DNA from: DASVLX01 sp035552275
Lineage (GTDB): Bacteria; Actinomycetota; Actinomycetes; Mycobacteriales; Pseudonocardiaceae
NCBI GenBank assembly: GCA_035552275.1
Contig: DASZLR010000138.1
Span: 1 to 40,316, forward strand
Reading direction: 5' to 3'
DNA length: 40,316 bases
In this document: piece after piece, positions 17,275-25,497 of the stretch
Layout: every line of letters starts with the position of its first letter
Position numbering within the stretch: the stretch's first letter is position 1
Notes under the pieces: model-generated
Told to the model about the DNA's origin: nothing
Databases searched by the model: none
Seen by the model: only the letters and a program-made list of their open reading frames with translations
Position numbers and translations under genes: made by a program

Positions 17275-18147
17275 TCACCTGCCCAGGGTGTGCTCCACCA
17301 GGTCGGCGACGGCGGCCATGCCGCTGGCGTTGGGATGCACCGGAGCGGCCGGTGAGGTCGGCGTCAGTCCCTCGACCCACTTCGTCCCCGGCAACTGGCA
17401 CACGTCGTGCCCGGTCGGCGCGCCCGAGTTGACGAACTGGTCGCCGGCAGCCCTGGCCTGGGCGCCGAGCATCGCGTTCAGCTCGTTCTCCACGCTGGTC
17501 AGGTACGGCACGTCGCCGGCGGAGATCGGCATCACGGGCCAGCAGCCGATGGTCGGCGGCAGGATGCGCAGGTAGCCGACCACCACGACGGTGGCGTGCC
17601 GCGCGTGCGTCCGGATGCCGGACAACACGGCCGCGACCTTCGGCGCGAGCGCGCTGATCGCGGCGGCGAGTTGGTCGGTGCCACCGGCGGTGTAGTGCTG
17701 CTGGCACGGGTTGCCGGTGGGATCGGCGAAGCTGAGTTCGGCGCAGGTGGTCACGATCGAGACGAATCCGATGTCGTTGCCGCCGATGGTGATCGTGACC
17801 AGGCTGGTGTCGTGGGTCAGCGCGTTGAACTGCGGCGGGTCGTCGCCCTGCGCGGTGGTCATGTCGGCGGTCACCGCGCCGCTGCACGAGGCGTCCACGA
17901 ACGTCCGCACGTCCAGGGCGCCGGCCACGTCCGAGGCGTAGTTGTGATCCGAGCGAAGGCAGTCGGCGGGGGTGCCGACCTGGTCGGGGATCAGCGGTCC
18001 GGCGGCGTAGGAGTCGCCGAGCGCGACGTATTTGTGGATCGGCGGCCCTGGGTCCGCGCCGGCGGGCGCGGCGCCGACCAGCAGAGTGCCCAGGGCTGCG
18101 GCTACCACAGCGATGACCAGGACGGGAACACGGCGGCGGCGCGACAT
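17275..18147 (-). CDS. Secreted SGNH/GDSL hydrolase (lipase/esterase)
   Basis: This 290-residue exported esterase or lipase resembles Streptomyces GDSL lipases. The signal peptide MSRRRRVPVLVIAVVAAALGTLLVGAAPAGA ends near residue 31. Block I is YVALGDSYAAG with nucleophile Ser46. Block III GGND has Asn124, and block V PVHPNASG has His271. Several cysteines suggest disulfides in the secreted protein. The ATG has GAGG at suitable spacing. It is followed by a hairpin terminator and then the TnpB element. The substrate is not identifiable from sequence. A second SGNH hydrolase at 23004 is only distantly similar, so they are not a recent duplication. Confidence 0.92.
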   Translation of the reverse strand: MSRRRRVPVLVIAVVAAALGTLLVGAAPAGADPGPPIHKYVALGDSYAAGPLIPDQVGTPADCLRSDHNYASDVAGALDVRTFVDASCSGAVTADMTTAQGDDPPQFNALTHDTSLVTITIGGNDIGFVSIVTTCAELSFADPTGNPCQQHYTAGGTDQLAAAISALAPKVAAVLSGIRTHARHATVVVVGYLRILPPTIGCWPVMPISAGDVPYLTSVENELNAMLGAQARAAGDQFVNSGAPTGHDVCQLPGTKWVEGLTPTSPAAPVHPNASGMAAVADLVEHTLGR

Positions 18148-18229
18148 TGCGACCTCGCTACTGGTAAGAGCCCCGACGGCCGACTCATCGTGCGCCGCCG
18201 TGTTCCGATCGTCAACGGCTGAATCTTCT

Positions 18230-19843
18230 TTACCCGTTGGCGCGGTCGAGAAGCCTGGTCAGCACGCCGCGCAGGGTGCTGTCCGGATCGCTGACCTCGT
18301 GCGCGCTGCGCCAGGCGACCACGCCGTCCGGGCGGACCAGGCTGGCCCCGCCGTTCTCGATGCCGTACTTCGCGGTGAGGCCGCCGGTGGGATCGGCCAG
18401 CTGATCCGGCCCCGCCAGCCCGAGGCCATAGGCTCGCAGCGGGATGCCGAGCACCGCGGCGACATGCCGCGCCGCCTCCTGCCAGCCGCCGCCCTCCTCG
18501 CCGGTGAGAAGCACCCAGTCCGTGCCGAATAGGTCCACTGTGGACAGGTCGGCGCCATCCCGCGTCACCGGCACGTGCGGCGCGCGGTATCCGGGCCGAC
18601 CGCTGGGCTGGTAAGGATTCTCGGCGACCGCCGAATCCGCGTCCTCGGCGATGACCGCGACCGAGTTGTGCCGGTAGCCGAGGATCAGCGTCACCTGGTC
18701 GATCGGCGCGGGCGCGTCGGACAGATCGAGGTTCGGCGCCACCCGGGCCTTCGCGTTGTGCAGCGAGGTGTTCACCACCTGCTCGGCGTACGGCTTTCGC
18801 TCGGCCGGGTAGCTGTCCAGCAAGCCGGGCCCGGCCTCGCCGCGCAACACCGCCGCCAGCTTCCAGGCGATGTCGTAGCCGTCGGCGACGGCGGTGTTGC
18901 CGCCCATGCCGCCGGTGGGCGGAGTGACCTTGGCCGCGTCGCCGGCCAGGAAGATCCGCCCGGCGCGGAAGTCGTCGGCGATCTGCGCGGCCATCTCGAA
19001 CGATTGCACCACAAGGAGTTTCACCGCCAGCTCCGGATCGTCCAGCGCGATGCGGATCAGCTCGGTGAGCCGCTCAGTGGTGAAGTCCGCAATGGACTCG
19101 CCGCGTTCGGGGTGGTAGTCGCAGGCGAAGGTGTACTGGTTGGGCTCGGCGGTGCGGACGAACGCGCCGGTGAACCGGGGATTCTGCAGGAAGAACAGCT
19201 CGGTCGCGTCCGGGTCGAGACAGTCGCTCAGGTCCGCCTCGAACAGCACGCTGATCGAGCTGTTCAGCACGCCCGTGCCGTGCCGGGCGATGCCCAGCGA
19301 CTCGCGGATCGGGCTGCGGTGGCCGTCGGCGGCGATCAGATAGTCGGCCCGGACGGTGCTGATCCGCTCGCTCCACCGGTCCATCAGCCGGGCGGTGACG
19401 CCGTGCTCGTCCTGCTCGAAGGACACCAGTTCGGTGGAGAAGCGCACGCCCGCGCCGAACTTCTCCGCCCGAGCCAGCATGATCGGCTCGACGTGGTTCT
19501 GGGTGGCCATGCCCCAGGGCGCGGGGGAGATGGTCGAGGTGTCGATGTCGTCCTGGCCGCCGATGACGGTGTGGAGGACCTTGCCGCGCACGCTTTCGGC
19601 GATCTTGATGATCAGCCCCTTCGCCGTGCCGAAGCTCGCCGCCAGCACCTGTTCGGCGACACCCGCGCTGCGCAGCAACTCCATGGTGCGGGGGCTCTGA
19701 CCGGCGGCGCGCGGATGCGGGGACGTGCCCGGGTGCTTGTCGACCACGAGCACGTCGATGCCGCGCTGGGCGAGGAACATCGCCGCTGACAGGCCGGCCA
19801 GCCCGGCTCCCACCACCAGCACCTGCGTCTGCTCATCTGCCAT
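18230..19843 (-). CDS. FAD-dependent aromatic/polyketide hydroxylase (PheA/TfdB family)
   Basis: This 537-residue class A flavoprotein monooxygenase uses NADPH and oxygen to hydroxylate aromatic rings. The N-terminal dinucleotide motif GAGLAG (12-17) follows VLVVG. The second FAD motif is AADGHRSPIRESLGI, and the GD motif is FLAGDAAKVTPPTGGMGGN. A C-terminal thioredoxin-like region (about 390-537) is typical of phenol and aklavinone-type hydroxylases; rifampicin monooxygenases are also close. The ATG at 19843 has GGAGAGAG upstream, and an in-frame start at 19909 would lie inside the promoter. The promoter is covered by a perfect palindrome, so expression is probably induced by a small molecule. 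No regulator lies beside it. Confidence 0.88.
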   Translation of the reverse strand: MADEQTQVLVVGAGLAGLSAAMFLAQRGIDVLVVDKHPGTSPHPRAAGQSPRTMELLRSAGVAEQVLAASFGTAKGLIIKIAESVRGKVLHTVIGGQDDIDTSTISPAPWGMATQNHVEPIMLARAEKFGAGVRFSTELVSFEQDEHGVTARLMDRWSERISTVRADYLIAADGHRSPIRESLGIARHGTGVLNSSISVLFEADLSDCLDPDATELFFLQNPRFTGAFVRTAEPNQYTFACDYHPERGESIADFTTERLTELIRIALDDPELAVKLLVVQSFEMAAQIADDFRAGRIFLAGDAAKVTPPTGGMGGNTAVADGYDIAWKLAAVLRGEAGPGLLDSYPAERKPYAEQVVNTSLHNAKARVAPNLDLSDAPAPIDQVTLILGYRHNSVAVIAEDADSAVAENPYQPSGRPGYRAPHVPVTRDGADLSTVDLFGTDWVLLTGEEGGGWQEAARHVAAVLGIPLRAYGLGLAGPDQLADPTGGLTAKYGIENGGASLVRPDGVVAWRSAHEVSDPDSTLRGVLTRLLDRANG

Positions 19844-19874
19844 GACTCTCTCCATTTTGATAGTCGGTCTTGTT

Positions 19875-19909
19875 AAGTATCTTAGACCAGAAGATACTTG
19901 GCGAGTCAA
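19875..19909 (-). promoter_or_regulatory. Promoter and palindromic operator of the FAD hydroxylase gene
   Basis: AAGTATCTT (19875-19883) and AAGATACTT (19891-19899) are perfect nine-base arms with a seven-base centre. On the minus strand TTGACT (19904-19909) and TAAGAT (19879-19884) form a -35/-10 pair with a slightly long 19-base spacer, so the palindrome covers the spacer and the -10 box. A dimeric repressor of TetR or MarR type bound here would block transcription. Confidence 0.75.
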
Positions 19910-20014
19910 GGGTCGTGTTCATCGGATGTTCCCCTTCAGGCCGTCTCCCGCGCCATGTGGATAGGTTTCGATGCCGAGGTTCACGAACTCGGTGTCAGCA
20001 GGGAGGGGTCTGAG

Positions 20015-21484
20015 GTGCGGGGACTGTGGAGACGAGCCGCTGGCCGACCGTGGCGGAACGGGATCGTCGCGGTGGCGTGCGGGACGCTGGTGCTCGCGTC
20101 GACCGGCATCGCCGCGGCGTCGCCGGACGCGGCCCAGTCGGACTGGCACGGTGGTTTCCAGCCGCCGAAGATCGGTCACGTGTGGACGATCGAACTGGAG
20201 AACAAGTCCTACGAGGCGACGTTCACCGGTGTGAACCAGAACGACTACCTGTGGAAGACGCTGCCCAGCTACGGCGAACTGCTGCGGCAGTACTACGGCA
20301 CCGGGCACTTCAGCCTGGACAACTACATCAGCGAGGTGGCCGGCCAGGCCCCCGCGCCCGACACCCAGGGCGACTGCCCGCGGTACAAGAACGTGTCACC
20401 GGGCACGCCGGCCGCCGACGGTCAGGTCAACGCCAGCAGCGGGTGCGTGTACCCGGCCTCGACGCAGACGCTGTTCAACCAGCTTGACTCCGCGCACGTG
20501 TCGTGGAAGGCGTACCTGCAGCAGATGGGCAACACGCCCACCCGCGAAAACGCCTACCAGTGCGGCATTCCCGGCAACCCGTCGGGCGCCGGCGTGCCGG
20601 ATCCGGGCAGCGCGACCGCGGCCGACCAGTACGTGCCCAAGCACAACCCGATCGCGTGGTTCCACTCGCTGATCGACAACCCGTCCGACTGCGCGAATGT
20701 CGTGCCGCTGGACGGACTCGCGGCCAACGCCGGACATCCGGCCGAGCCGAGCCTGGCGCAGGACCTGAAGAGCGAGGTGACCACGCCGGCGTTCTCCTGG
20801 ATCAGCCCGGACAACTGCTCGGACGCGCACGACGCGACCTGCCAGGGCGACAACCTCTCCGGTGACCCGAACAACAAGCAGGGCGGGCTGTATGCGGCGG
20901 ACATCTTCCTGAAGAAGTACCTCCCGATGATCATGGCCTCGCCGGCGTTCCAGGACGACGGCATGATCCAGATCATCTTTGATGAGGGATTCCCGCCCTA
21001 CAAGATGTACGGCAACTCGATCGCCGACTACACCGGCAACTCCGACCCGACGCTGAACGTGCCGACGGACACCGCGCAGTCGGTGGTGGCCTGCTGCGAC
21101 GAGCTGCCCGGCCCGAACGTCACCCAGCCGGGTGACCAGGCGTTCGGTCAGGACACCACGCCGGGCGGCGGGATCACCGGCGCGGTGTTCATCTCCCGGT
21201 ACATCAAACCGGGGTCGATCTCCGACCAGCCGTACAACCACTACTCCTGGCTGCGCGGCATGGAGGACTTGTTCGGCATCCGCTGGGGCGGCACCGACGG
21301 ACGGGGCCATCTCGGCTACGCCGCCGCCGACGGGCTGCGACCGTTCGGCAACGATGTCTACAACAACCCCTCCGGGCGGGCGTCCGCTCCGGTGACCGCC
21401 GGCAGCCTGCGAGCTGTCTACCCGGCCACCGCTGGCGGAGTGGACGTGTTCACCCGGCCGGTTTACGAAAAGGTTGCGGGATAA
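20015..21484 (+). CDS. Secreted phosphoesterase (PF04185 family)
   Basis: This 489-residue exported phosphoesterase belongs to the phospholipase C / acid phosphatase superfamily with an alkaline-phosphatase-like core. A long Arg-containing N-terminus and hydrophobic stretch (GLWRRAAGRPWRNGIVAVACGTLVLASTGIAAAS) form a signal peptide. The metal-site motif HVWTIELENKSYEATF near 50-65 matches the family's ENxS motif. Further expected elements are FSLDNYISEV, AFSWISPDNCSDAHD and MIQIIFDEGF, then HYSWLRGMEDLFG near the C-terminus. The GTG at 20015 is preferred because GGGAGGGG is at good spacing; upstream codons fall in the promoter of the opposite gene. The substrate may be phospholipid or another phosphate ester. 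Confidence 0.87.
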   Translation: MRGLWRRAAGRPWRNGIVAVACGTLVLASTGIAAASPDAAQSDWHGGFQPPKIGHVWTIELENKSYEATFTGVNQNDYLWKTLPSYGELLRQYYGTGHFSLDNYISEVAGQAPAPDTQGDCPRYKNVSPGTPAADGQVNASSGCVYPASTQTLFNQLDSAHVSWKAYLQQMGNTPTRENAYQCGIPGNPSGAGVPDPGSATAADQYVPKHNPIAWFHSLIDNPSDCANVVPLDGLAANAGHPAEPSLAQDLKSEVTTPAFSWISPDNCSDAHDATCQGDNLSGDPNNKQGGLYAADIFLKKYLPMIMASPAFQDDGMIQIIFDEGFPPYKMYGNSIADYTGNSDPTLNVPTDTAQSVVACCDELPGPNVTQPGDQAFGQDTTPGGGITGAVFISRYIKPGSISDQPYNHYSWLRGMEDLFGIRWGGTDGRGHLGYAAADGLRPFGNDVYNNPSGRASAPVTAGSLRAVYPATAGGVDVFTRPVYEKVAG

Positions 21485-21492
21485 CGGTAGCC

Positions 21493-22077
21493 ATGTGGTC
21501 TGATCGTCCGGTGTGGACGGCCAGCGGCGTTGCGGTGGCGGCGTCGCTGGCCGTCGGCCTGCTCGCGGGCTGTAGCGGCGGCCAGCCGGCCGGCGCGAAT
21601 CCCCGGTCCGCCGCCGGTGTGGTCAGCCAACTCGGCGCGGTGCCCATTCCCAGCGTGGCCACCGGCCCGCCGGCCCCGGTGCTGGCGTCGATCGGGCATC
21701 CGCAACTGCTGGCGATGGGCGCGCCAGTGCTGGTCACCCTGCCCGGTGGGAAAGCCCTGATCACCACGAACGGTCCGACCGAGAACCTGTCACCCGGTGG
21801 GGTGAACCCGAACGCCCCGGTGCCCGGCCGCATCACGGTCACCGCGACCGCCAGCGCCGGAACCGTCCAACTCGCGGCGGCCGACCTCGCGTCCCTGGAC
21901 GAGAACGGCCACCCGATCGACCTCGCCCCGATCGGCGCAGCCAGCGTGTTCGCCACGCCGGGACATCCGGCCACCTTGCGACTGTCCGGCACGTTCCACA
22001 CCGGTGAGGCGCAGATCAACTGGCGTCAGGACGGGCACGTGATCGCGATGTGGGACTTCACCATCGAAACCGACTGA
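21493..22077 (+). CDS. Putative lipoprotein, function unknown
   Basis: The 194-residue product has an N-terminal hydrophobic segment ending in LLAGCSGG, a lipobox with Cys27, so it should be lipid-anchored on the outer face of the membrane. The mature part is Ala/Pro/Gly-rich and ends in a region (LRLSGTFHTGEAQINWRQDGHVIAMWDFTIETD) that looks like a beta sandwich. It begins eight bases after the phosphoesterase stop and is almost certainly cotranscribed with it. I do not recognise a named family. The context suggests an accessory role for the secreted phosphoesterase, but that is inference. Confidence 0.8.
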   Translation: MWSDRPVWTASGVAVAASLAVGLLAGCSGGQPAGANPRSAAGVVSQLGAVPIPSVATGPPAPVLASIGHPQLLAMGAPVLVTLPGGKALITTNGPTENLSPGGVNPNAPVPGRITVTATASAGTVQLAAADLASLDENGHPIDLAPIGAASVFATPGHPATLRLSGTFHTGEAQINWRQDGHVIAMWDFTIETD

Positions 22078-22188
22078 GTTGGTGACCAAGTGCGCGTCCG
22101 TACGCCGTACCCGTGCCTCGGCCTGGCACCGTGGCGTGACGCGTGAGTCCTAGTGAGTCCTATTGAGACGGATGGGTGATCGGCGGCA

Positions 22189-22845
22189 CTAGTCAGCCGG
22201 CGAAACCTCGTTCGTGGTCACCCAGGACGCGGGGTCCGGCCCGCCGTCGGTGAGGCTGCCGGGAGTCCGCAACGCCCCCAGTGCCATGCGGTACAGCAGT
22301 TCGGCCATTCGGTCCCGGCCCAGGTGTGGAATGTGTGGCGTGGAGTTGATCAGTCCGAACACCGCGTGCGCGGCGGCCCGGGCGGCGTCCTCGCCGACAT
22401 CCGGCACGCTGGCCCGGATCGTCTGGACCCACACCTCCACATACCGGCGTTGCAGCGCCCGCACCCGTCGCCGGTCGGTGTCGGCCAGATTGGCCAGGCT
22501 GCGTTCCTGCACGGTGATCAGCGCCGGGTAGTCCAGCGCGAACTGGACGTGAAACCGGATCAGGTCGGGCAACGCGACGTCGACGCCATCGGCGTCGGCG
22601 AGCCGGCGTTCGCCACCGGCGAGCAGGTACTCGCTGATCGACGTCAGCATCTCTCCGAGCATCGCGTCCTTGCTGCGGAAATGCCGGTACAGCGCCGGAC
22701 CCGAGATGCCGACCGCCGCGCCGATGTCGTCGATCCCCACCCCGTGGAATCCGTGCCGGGCGAACAGTTCGGCCGCGGCCAGCAGGATCTGGTCGCGCCG
22801 GCTGAGCTTGCCGGTCGTGGCGTCCGGATCGACGGTGAAAGGCAC
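22189..22845 (-). CDS. TetR-family regulator, probable repressor of the acyl-CoA carboxylase operon
   Basis: This 218-residue dimeric repressor has an N-terminal helix-turn-helix (RRDQILLAAAELFARHGFHGVGIDDIGAAVGISGPALYRHFRSKDAML, about 15-62) and a ligand-binding C-terminal domain. The GTG at 22845 is preceded not by a clear ribosome site but by TAACCT six bases away, so its transcript may be leaderless. Overlapping GTTAG-N6-GTGAG-N6-TTAAC half-sites lie on that promoter. The same GTTAA-N6-type motif occurs twice before the carboxylase operon at 25470-25513, so this protein is the best candidate regulator of that operon and of itself. The likely ligand is an acyl-CoA. Confidence 0.88.
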   Translation of the reverse strand: MPFTVDPDATTGKLSRRDQILLAAAELFARHGFHGVGIDDIGAAVGISGPALYRHFRSKDAMLGEMLTSISEYLLAGGERRLADADGVDVALPDLIRFHVQFALDYPALITVQERSLANLADTDRRRVRALQRRYVEVWVQTIRASVPDVGEDAARAAAHAVFGLINSTPHIPHLGRDRMAELLYRMALGALRTPGSLTDGGPDPASWVTTNEVSPAD

Positions 22846-22851
22846 CGCCCA

Positions 22852-22880
22852 AGGTTAGCCGACGGTGAGCAGTGGTTAAC
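22852..22880 (-). promoter_or_regulatory. Overlapping operator half-sites and leaderless promoter of the TetR gene
   Basis: GTTAG (22854-22858), GTGAG (22865-22869) and TTAAC (22876-22880) are each separated by six bases. They match a degenerate GTTAA-N6-TTAAC operator, possibly two overlapping copies. The -10-like TAACCT on the minus strand (22852-22857) lies within it, which fits autorepression. Confidence 0.55.
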
Positions 22881-23003
22881 CTGTCGTCGCGTGCGCGGCG
22901 GCCGGGGCCCCACGAGTCGGTTAACTCTTCACCAAACCGTATCTATCGCGGGCAGGCCTTGGTATTCATGTCTGGTCACTCTTCGCGCCGGTGGAGGCAC
23001 GCC

Positions 23004-23813
23004 ATGCGTCTGTCCCGAGTTCTCGCGCTGTCCACTTCCCTGGTTGCCGCCGCCGCCGGCCTGTTGGTCGCGGCCGCCCCAGCGCAGGCCACCACCGCCG
23101 CGCACTACGTCGCGCTCGGCGACTCGTACTCCGCCGGCGTGGGCACCGACAACTACACCAGCGCCAGCGGAAGTTGCCGGCGCAGCCCGCAGGGCTATCC
23201 GCAGCTGTGGGCCAACGCGCATTCGGTGGCCTCGTTCGACTTCGACGCGTGCTCGGGCGCGGTCACCACGGACGTGCTGAACAACCAGCTGGGCCCGCTC
23301 AGCTCGGCGACCACGCTGGCGAGCATCACCATCGGCGGCAACGACGCCGGATTCACCACGGTGATGGAGGACTGCATCACCGAATCCGACTCCGGCTGCC
23401 AGAGCGCCATCACCACCGCCGAGAACTACGTGAACGGCACGCTGATCGGTCGGCTGGACACGCTGTACGCGGCGATCCGGTCGCACGCGCCGAACGCGAC
23501 CGTGGTGGTGCTCGGCTATCCGGAGTTCTACGCCAGCCCCGGCACCTGTGTGGTCGGCATGGACTCCGCCAAGCACAGCTACATCAACGGCGGAGCGGAC
23601 GCGTTGGACAGCCGGATCTCGACCGAGGCCGGCAAGTACGGCTTCCGGTTCGTGGACGTGCGTTCGTCCTTCGCCGCCGGACACGAGATCTGCGGGTCCA
23701 GCACCGGGTGGCTGCACAGTGTGGTGTGGACCGACATCGACGAGTCGTACCACCCGACCGTGGCCGGCTACAGCCAGGGCTACCTGCCCGAACTGGACAC
23801 CGTCACCGGCTGA
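23004..23813 (+). CDS. Secreted SGNH/GDSL lipase
   Basis: This 269-residue secreted hydrolase is close in layout to the Streptomyces rimosus/exfoliatus SGNH lipases. The signal peptide (MRLSRVLALSTSLVAAAAGLLVAAAPAQA) ends near residue 29. Nucleophile Ser41 is in YVALGDSYSAG, Asn113 in IGGNDAG, and Asp/His in WTDIDESYHPT with His250. Six or more cysteines in the mature part fit the three-disulfide pattern of these lipases. The ATG at 23004 follows GGTGGAGG at good spacing. The 3' end overlaps the convergent MarR gene by 34 bases. Confidence 0.93.
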   Translation: MRLSRVLALSTSLVAAAAGLLVAAAPAQATTAAHYVALGDSYSAGVGTDNYTSASGSCRRSPQGYPQLWANAHSVASFDFDACSGAVTTDVLNNQLGPLSSATTLASITIGGNDAGFTTVMEDCITESDSGCQSAITTAENYVNGTLIGRLDTLYAAIRSHAPNATVVVLGYPEFYASPGTCVVGMDSAKHSYINGGADALDSRISTEAGKYGFRFVDVRSSFAAGHEICGSSTGWLHSVVWTDIDESYHPTVAGYSQGYLPELDTVTG

Positions 23814-24241
23814 CCGTGCTCGGTGAGCAGCTGGCCGATCGCCCCCGCCAGCAGCGTCCGATCCGTTGACGGCAATTCGCCGGCCAGCTTGTCCAGCCGG
23901 CTGGTCACGTCGTCGTGGCATTCGTGGGCAAGCTCGGAACCCTTGCCGGTCAACGAGATCTGGCAGGCGCGCCGGTCGTGCGCGTCGCGGATCCGGATCA
24001 CCAGGCCACGCTGCTCGACCCGGTCCACCAGCCCGGTCAGGCTGGACTTCTCCAGGTGTAGCAACCGGCTCAGCTCGCCCATGCCCACCGGGCCGCCGGC
24101 GAGTTGGCACAGCAGTTGCGCCTGCTGCGGGGTGAGCTCGTGCTGACGGCTGGCATCGGCGAACACGTGCTGCACCAGGTGCGACAGTCGCACCAGCGCG
24201 GCGGCCAGCTCGATCTCCATCGACCCGATCTCAGCCGCCAT
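23780..24241 (-). CDS. MarR-family regulator
   Basis: The 153-residue protein is a winged-helix dimeric regulator. The DNA-binding core is LTPQQAQLLCQLAGGPVGMGELSRLLHLEKSSLTGLVDRVEQRGLVIRIRDAHDRRACQISLTGKG (about 35-100), with the family's wing motif DxRR (DAHDRRA). The ATG at 24241 has AAGGAGG eight bases upstream; a GTG at 24250 overlaps that ribosome site and was rejected. It is divergent from an FAD oxidoreductase gene, with a nested palindrome in the 101-base gap. It probably represses both, releasing when it binds a phenolic or quinone ligand or is oxidised. It contains a Cys near residue 43 and others, so redox sensing is possible. Confidence 0.92.
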   Translation of the reverse strand: MAAEIGSMEIELAAALVRLSHLVQHVFADASRQHELTPQQAQLLCQLAGGPVGMGELSRLLHLEKSSLTGLVDRVEQRGLVIRIRDAHDRRACQISLTGKGSELAHECHDDVTSRLDKLAGELPSTDRTLLAGAIGQLLTEHGQPVTVSSSGR

Positions 24242-24268
24242 CTCCGCCACCTCCTTCGCTCATCGTAC

Positions 24269-24320
24269 TTGACGGTTGTTGGTACTGCGAACTAGTCTAG
24301 TTCATAGTACCAACTGTCAA
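24269..24320. promoter_or_regulatory. Nested palindromic MarR operator over divergent promoters
   Basis: A perfect palindrome GAACTAG-T-CTAGTTC (24289-24303) is flanked by GGTACT (24281-24286) and AGTACC (24306-24311). Outside these are TTGACG (24269-24274) and, on the opposite strand, TTGACA (24315-24320). These outer hexamers look like face-to-face -35 boxes of two overlapping divergent promoters, with the -10 boxes inside the palindrome. A further copy of CGAACTAG lies at about 24326-24333. One bound MarR dimer would silence both genes. Confidence 0.8.
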
Positions 24321-24342
24321 CACTACGAACTAGGAGGCGATC

Positions 24343-25452
24343 ATGACGGCGACCGTGGTGGTCATCGGTGGCGGATACGGCGGCATCGCGGTCGCCAGCG
24401 CACTGGACGAGGTGGCCAATGTCGTGCTGGTAGAGCCCCGGGACGCGTTCGTGCACAACGTGGCGGCGCTGCGCGGGCTGGTCGATCCACAGTGGACGGA
24501 CCGGCTGTTCTACCGCTATGACCGGCTGCTCGCGCGCGGCCGGGTGATCCGCGATCGAGCTGTGCGGGTGGACGCGGGCTCGGTCACCCTCGGCTCCGGC
24601 CAGCGGATTGACGCCGACTACCTGGTGTTGGCGACCGGATCTCGATATCCGTTCCCGGCGAAGATCGATGTCGAGGACAGCGCCGGCGCGAAGGCCAAGA
24701 TCCATGCCGGCCGGGCGGCGCTGGCCAGAGCGGATGGCGTGTTACTGCTCGGCGCGGGGCCGGTCGGGCTGGAACTCGCCGGTGAGATCAACGCCGCCTG
24801 GCCGGACAAGGCCGTCACGATTGTCGATCCGGCCCCGGACATCCTCGTCGGCGGCTACCCGGATGAGCTGCGCGCCGAGCTGCGCTCTCAGCTCGACGCG
24901 CTCGGCGTGGAACTGGTGCTGGGCACGGCGTTGGCCGAGGAACCGCCCACCGGTCCGGGCGAGTTCGGCACGTTCACCGTCGGCACGTCCACTGTCGACG
25001 CGGTCAGGACCGACGCCGGCCGGAAGATCACGGCCGACATCTGGTTCCGTTGCTACGGCGTGGTTCCGGTCGCCGACTACCTGGCCGGCGAGCTGGCCGC
25101 GGCCCGGCAGGCCGGCGGTCAGATCGCGGTCACCGACGAGCTACGGCTGCCGGGCCAGGAGCGGGTGTTCGCCATCGGCGACGTCACCGCGATCCCGGAA
25201 ACCAAGCTGGCCAAGGCGGCGGGCGAGCACGCCGAGGTGGTCGCGACCAACATCCGGACACTGATCGAGGGCGGCGACGAGCTGGCCACATACCGGCCCG
25301 GTCCGCCGGGGATCGCGCTGCCGCTCGGTCCGACCGGCGGCGCGTCCTATCGGGCGGACCTGGGAGTGCTGGGGCCAGAGCAGACCTCGCGGCTCAAGGG
25401 CGCCAACCTCCGAGCGGACTCCTACGCCGAGCAGCTGGGGGTGGTGCCATAG
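24343..25452 (+). CDS. FSP1/AIF-like NAD(P)H-dependent FAD oxidoreductase
   Basis: This 369-residue pyridine-nucleotide-disulphide-fold flavoprotein resembles type II NADH dehydrogenases and the ferroptosis suppressor FSP1/AIFM2, which reduce quinones. It has the FAD motif VVVIGGGYGGIAVASALD (about 5-22), the NAD(P) motif VLLLGAGPVGLELAGEI (about 136-152) and the flavin-contacting RVFAIGDVTAIPETKLAKAA near residue 280. There is no redox-active CxxxxC pair, so it is not a disulphide reductase. AGGAGG precedes the ATG. It is divergent from a MarR gene and shares its operator, so it is probably induced by the regulator's ligand, perhaps quinones or oxidants. Cytosolic or membrane-peripheral location is likely. 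Confidence 0.87.
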   Translation: MTATVVVIGGGYGGIAVASALDEVANVVLVEPRDAFVHNVAALRGLVDPQWTDRLFYRYDRLLARGRVIRDRAVRVDAGSVTLGSGQRIDADYLVLATGSRYPFPAKIDVEDSAGAKAKIHAGRAALARADGVLLLGAGPVGLELAGEINAAWPDKAVTIVDPAPDILVGGYPDELRAELRSQLDALGVELVLGTALAEEPPTGPGEFGTFTVGTSTVDAVRTDAGRKITADIWFRCYGVVPVADYLAGELAAARQAGGQIAVTDELRLPGQERVFAIGDVTAIPETKLAKAAGEHAEVVATNIRTLIEGGDELATYRPGPPGIALPLGPTGGASYRADLGVLGPEQTSRLKGANLRADSYAEQLGVVP

Positions 25453-25469
25453 CTCAGGTGGACGTCGGG

Positions 25470-25485
25470 GTTAACCATCGCTAAC
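25470..25485. promoter_or_regulatory. TetR-type operator site 1 before the acyl-CoA carboxylase operon
   Basis: GTTAACCATCGCTAAC fits GTTAA-N6-TTAAC with one change. It is the distal copy of two, 60 bases from the accD start. TAACAT at 25482-25487 could be a -10 box overlapping it. Confidence 0.7.
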
Positions 25486-25497
25486 ATGGAGTCTGAC

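Noticed and set aside
24343..25452. Thioredoxin- or disulphide-reductase function for the FAD oxidoreductase
   Set aside because: The redox-active CxxC or CxxxxC pair is absent, and the layout fits FSP1/NDH-2-like enzymes.
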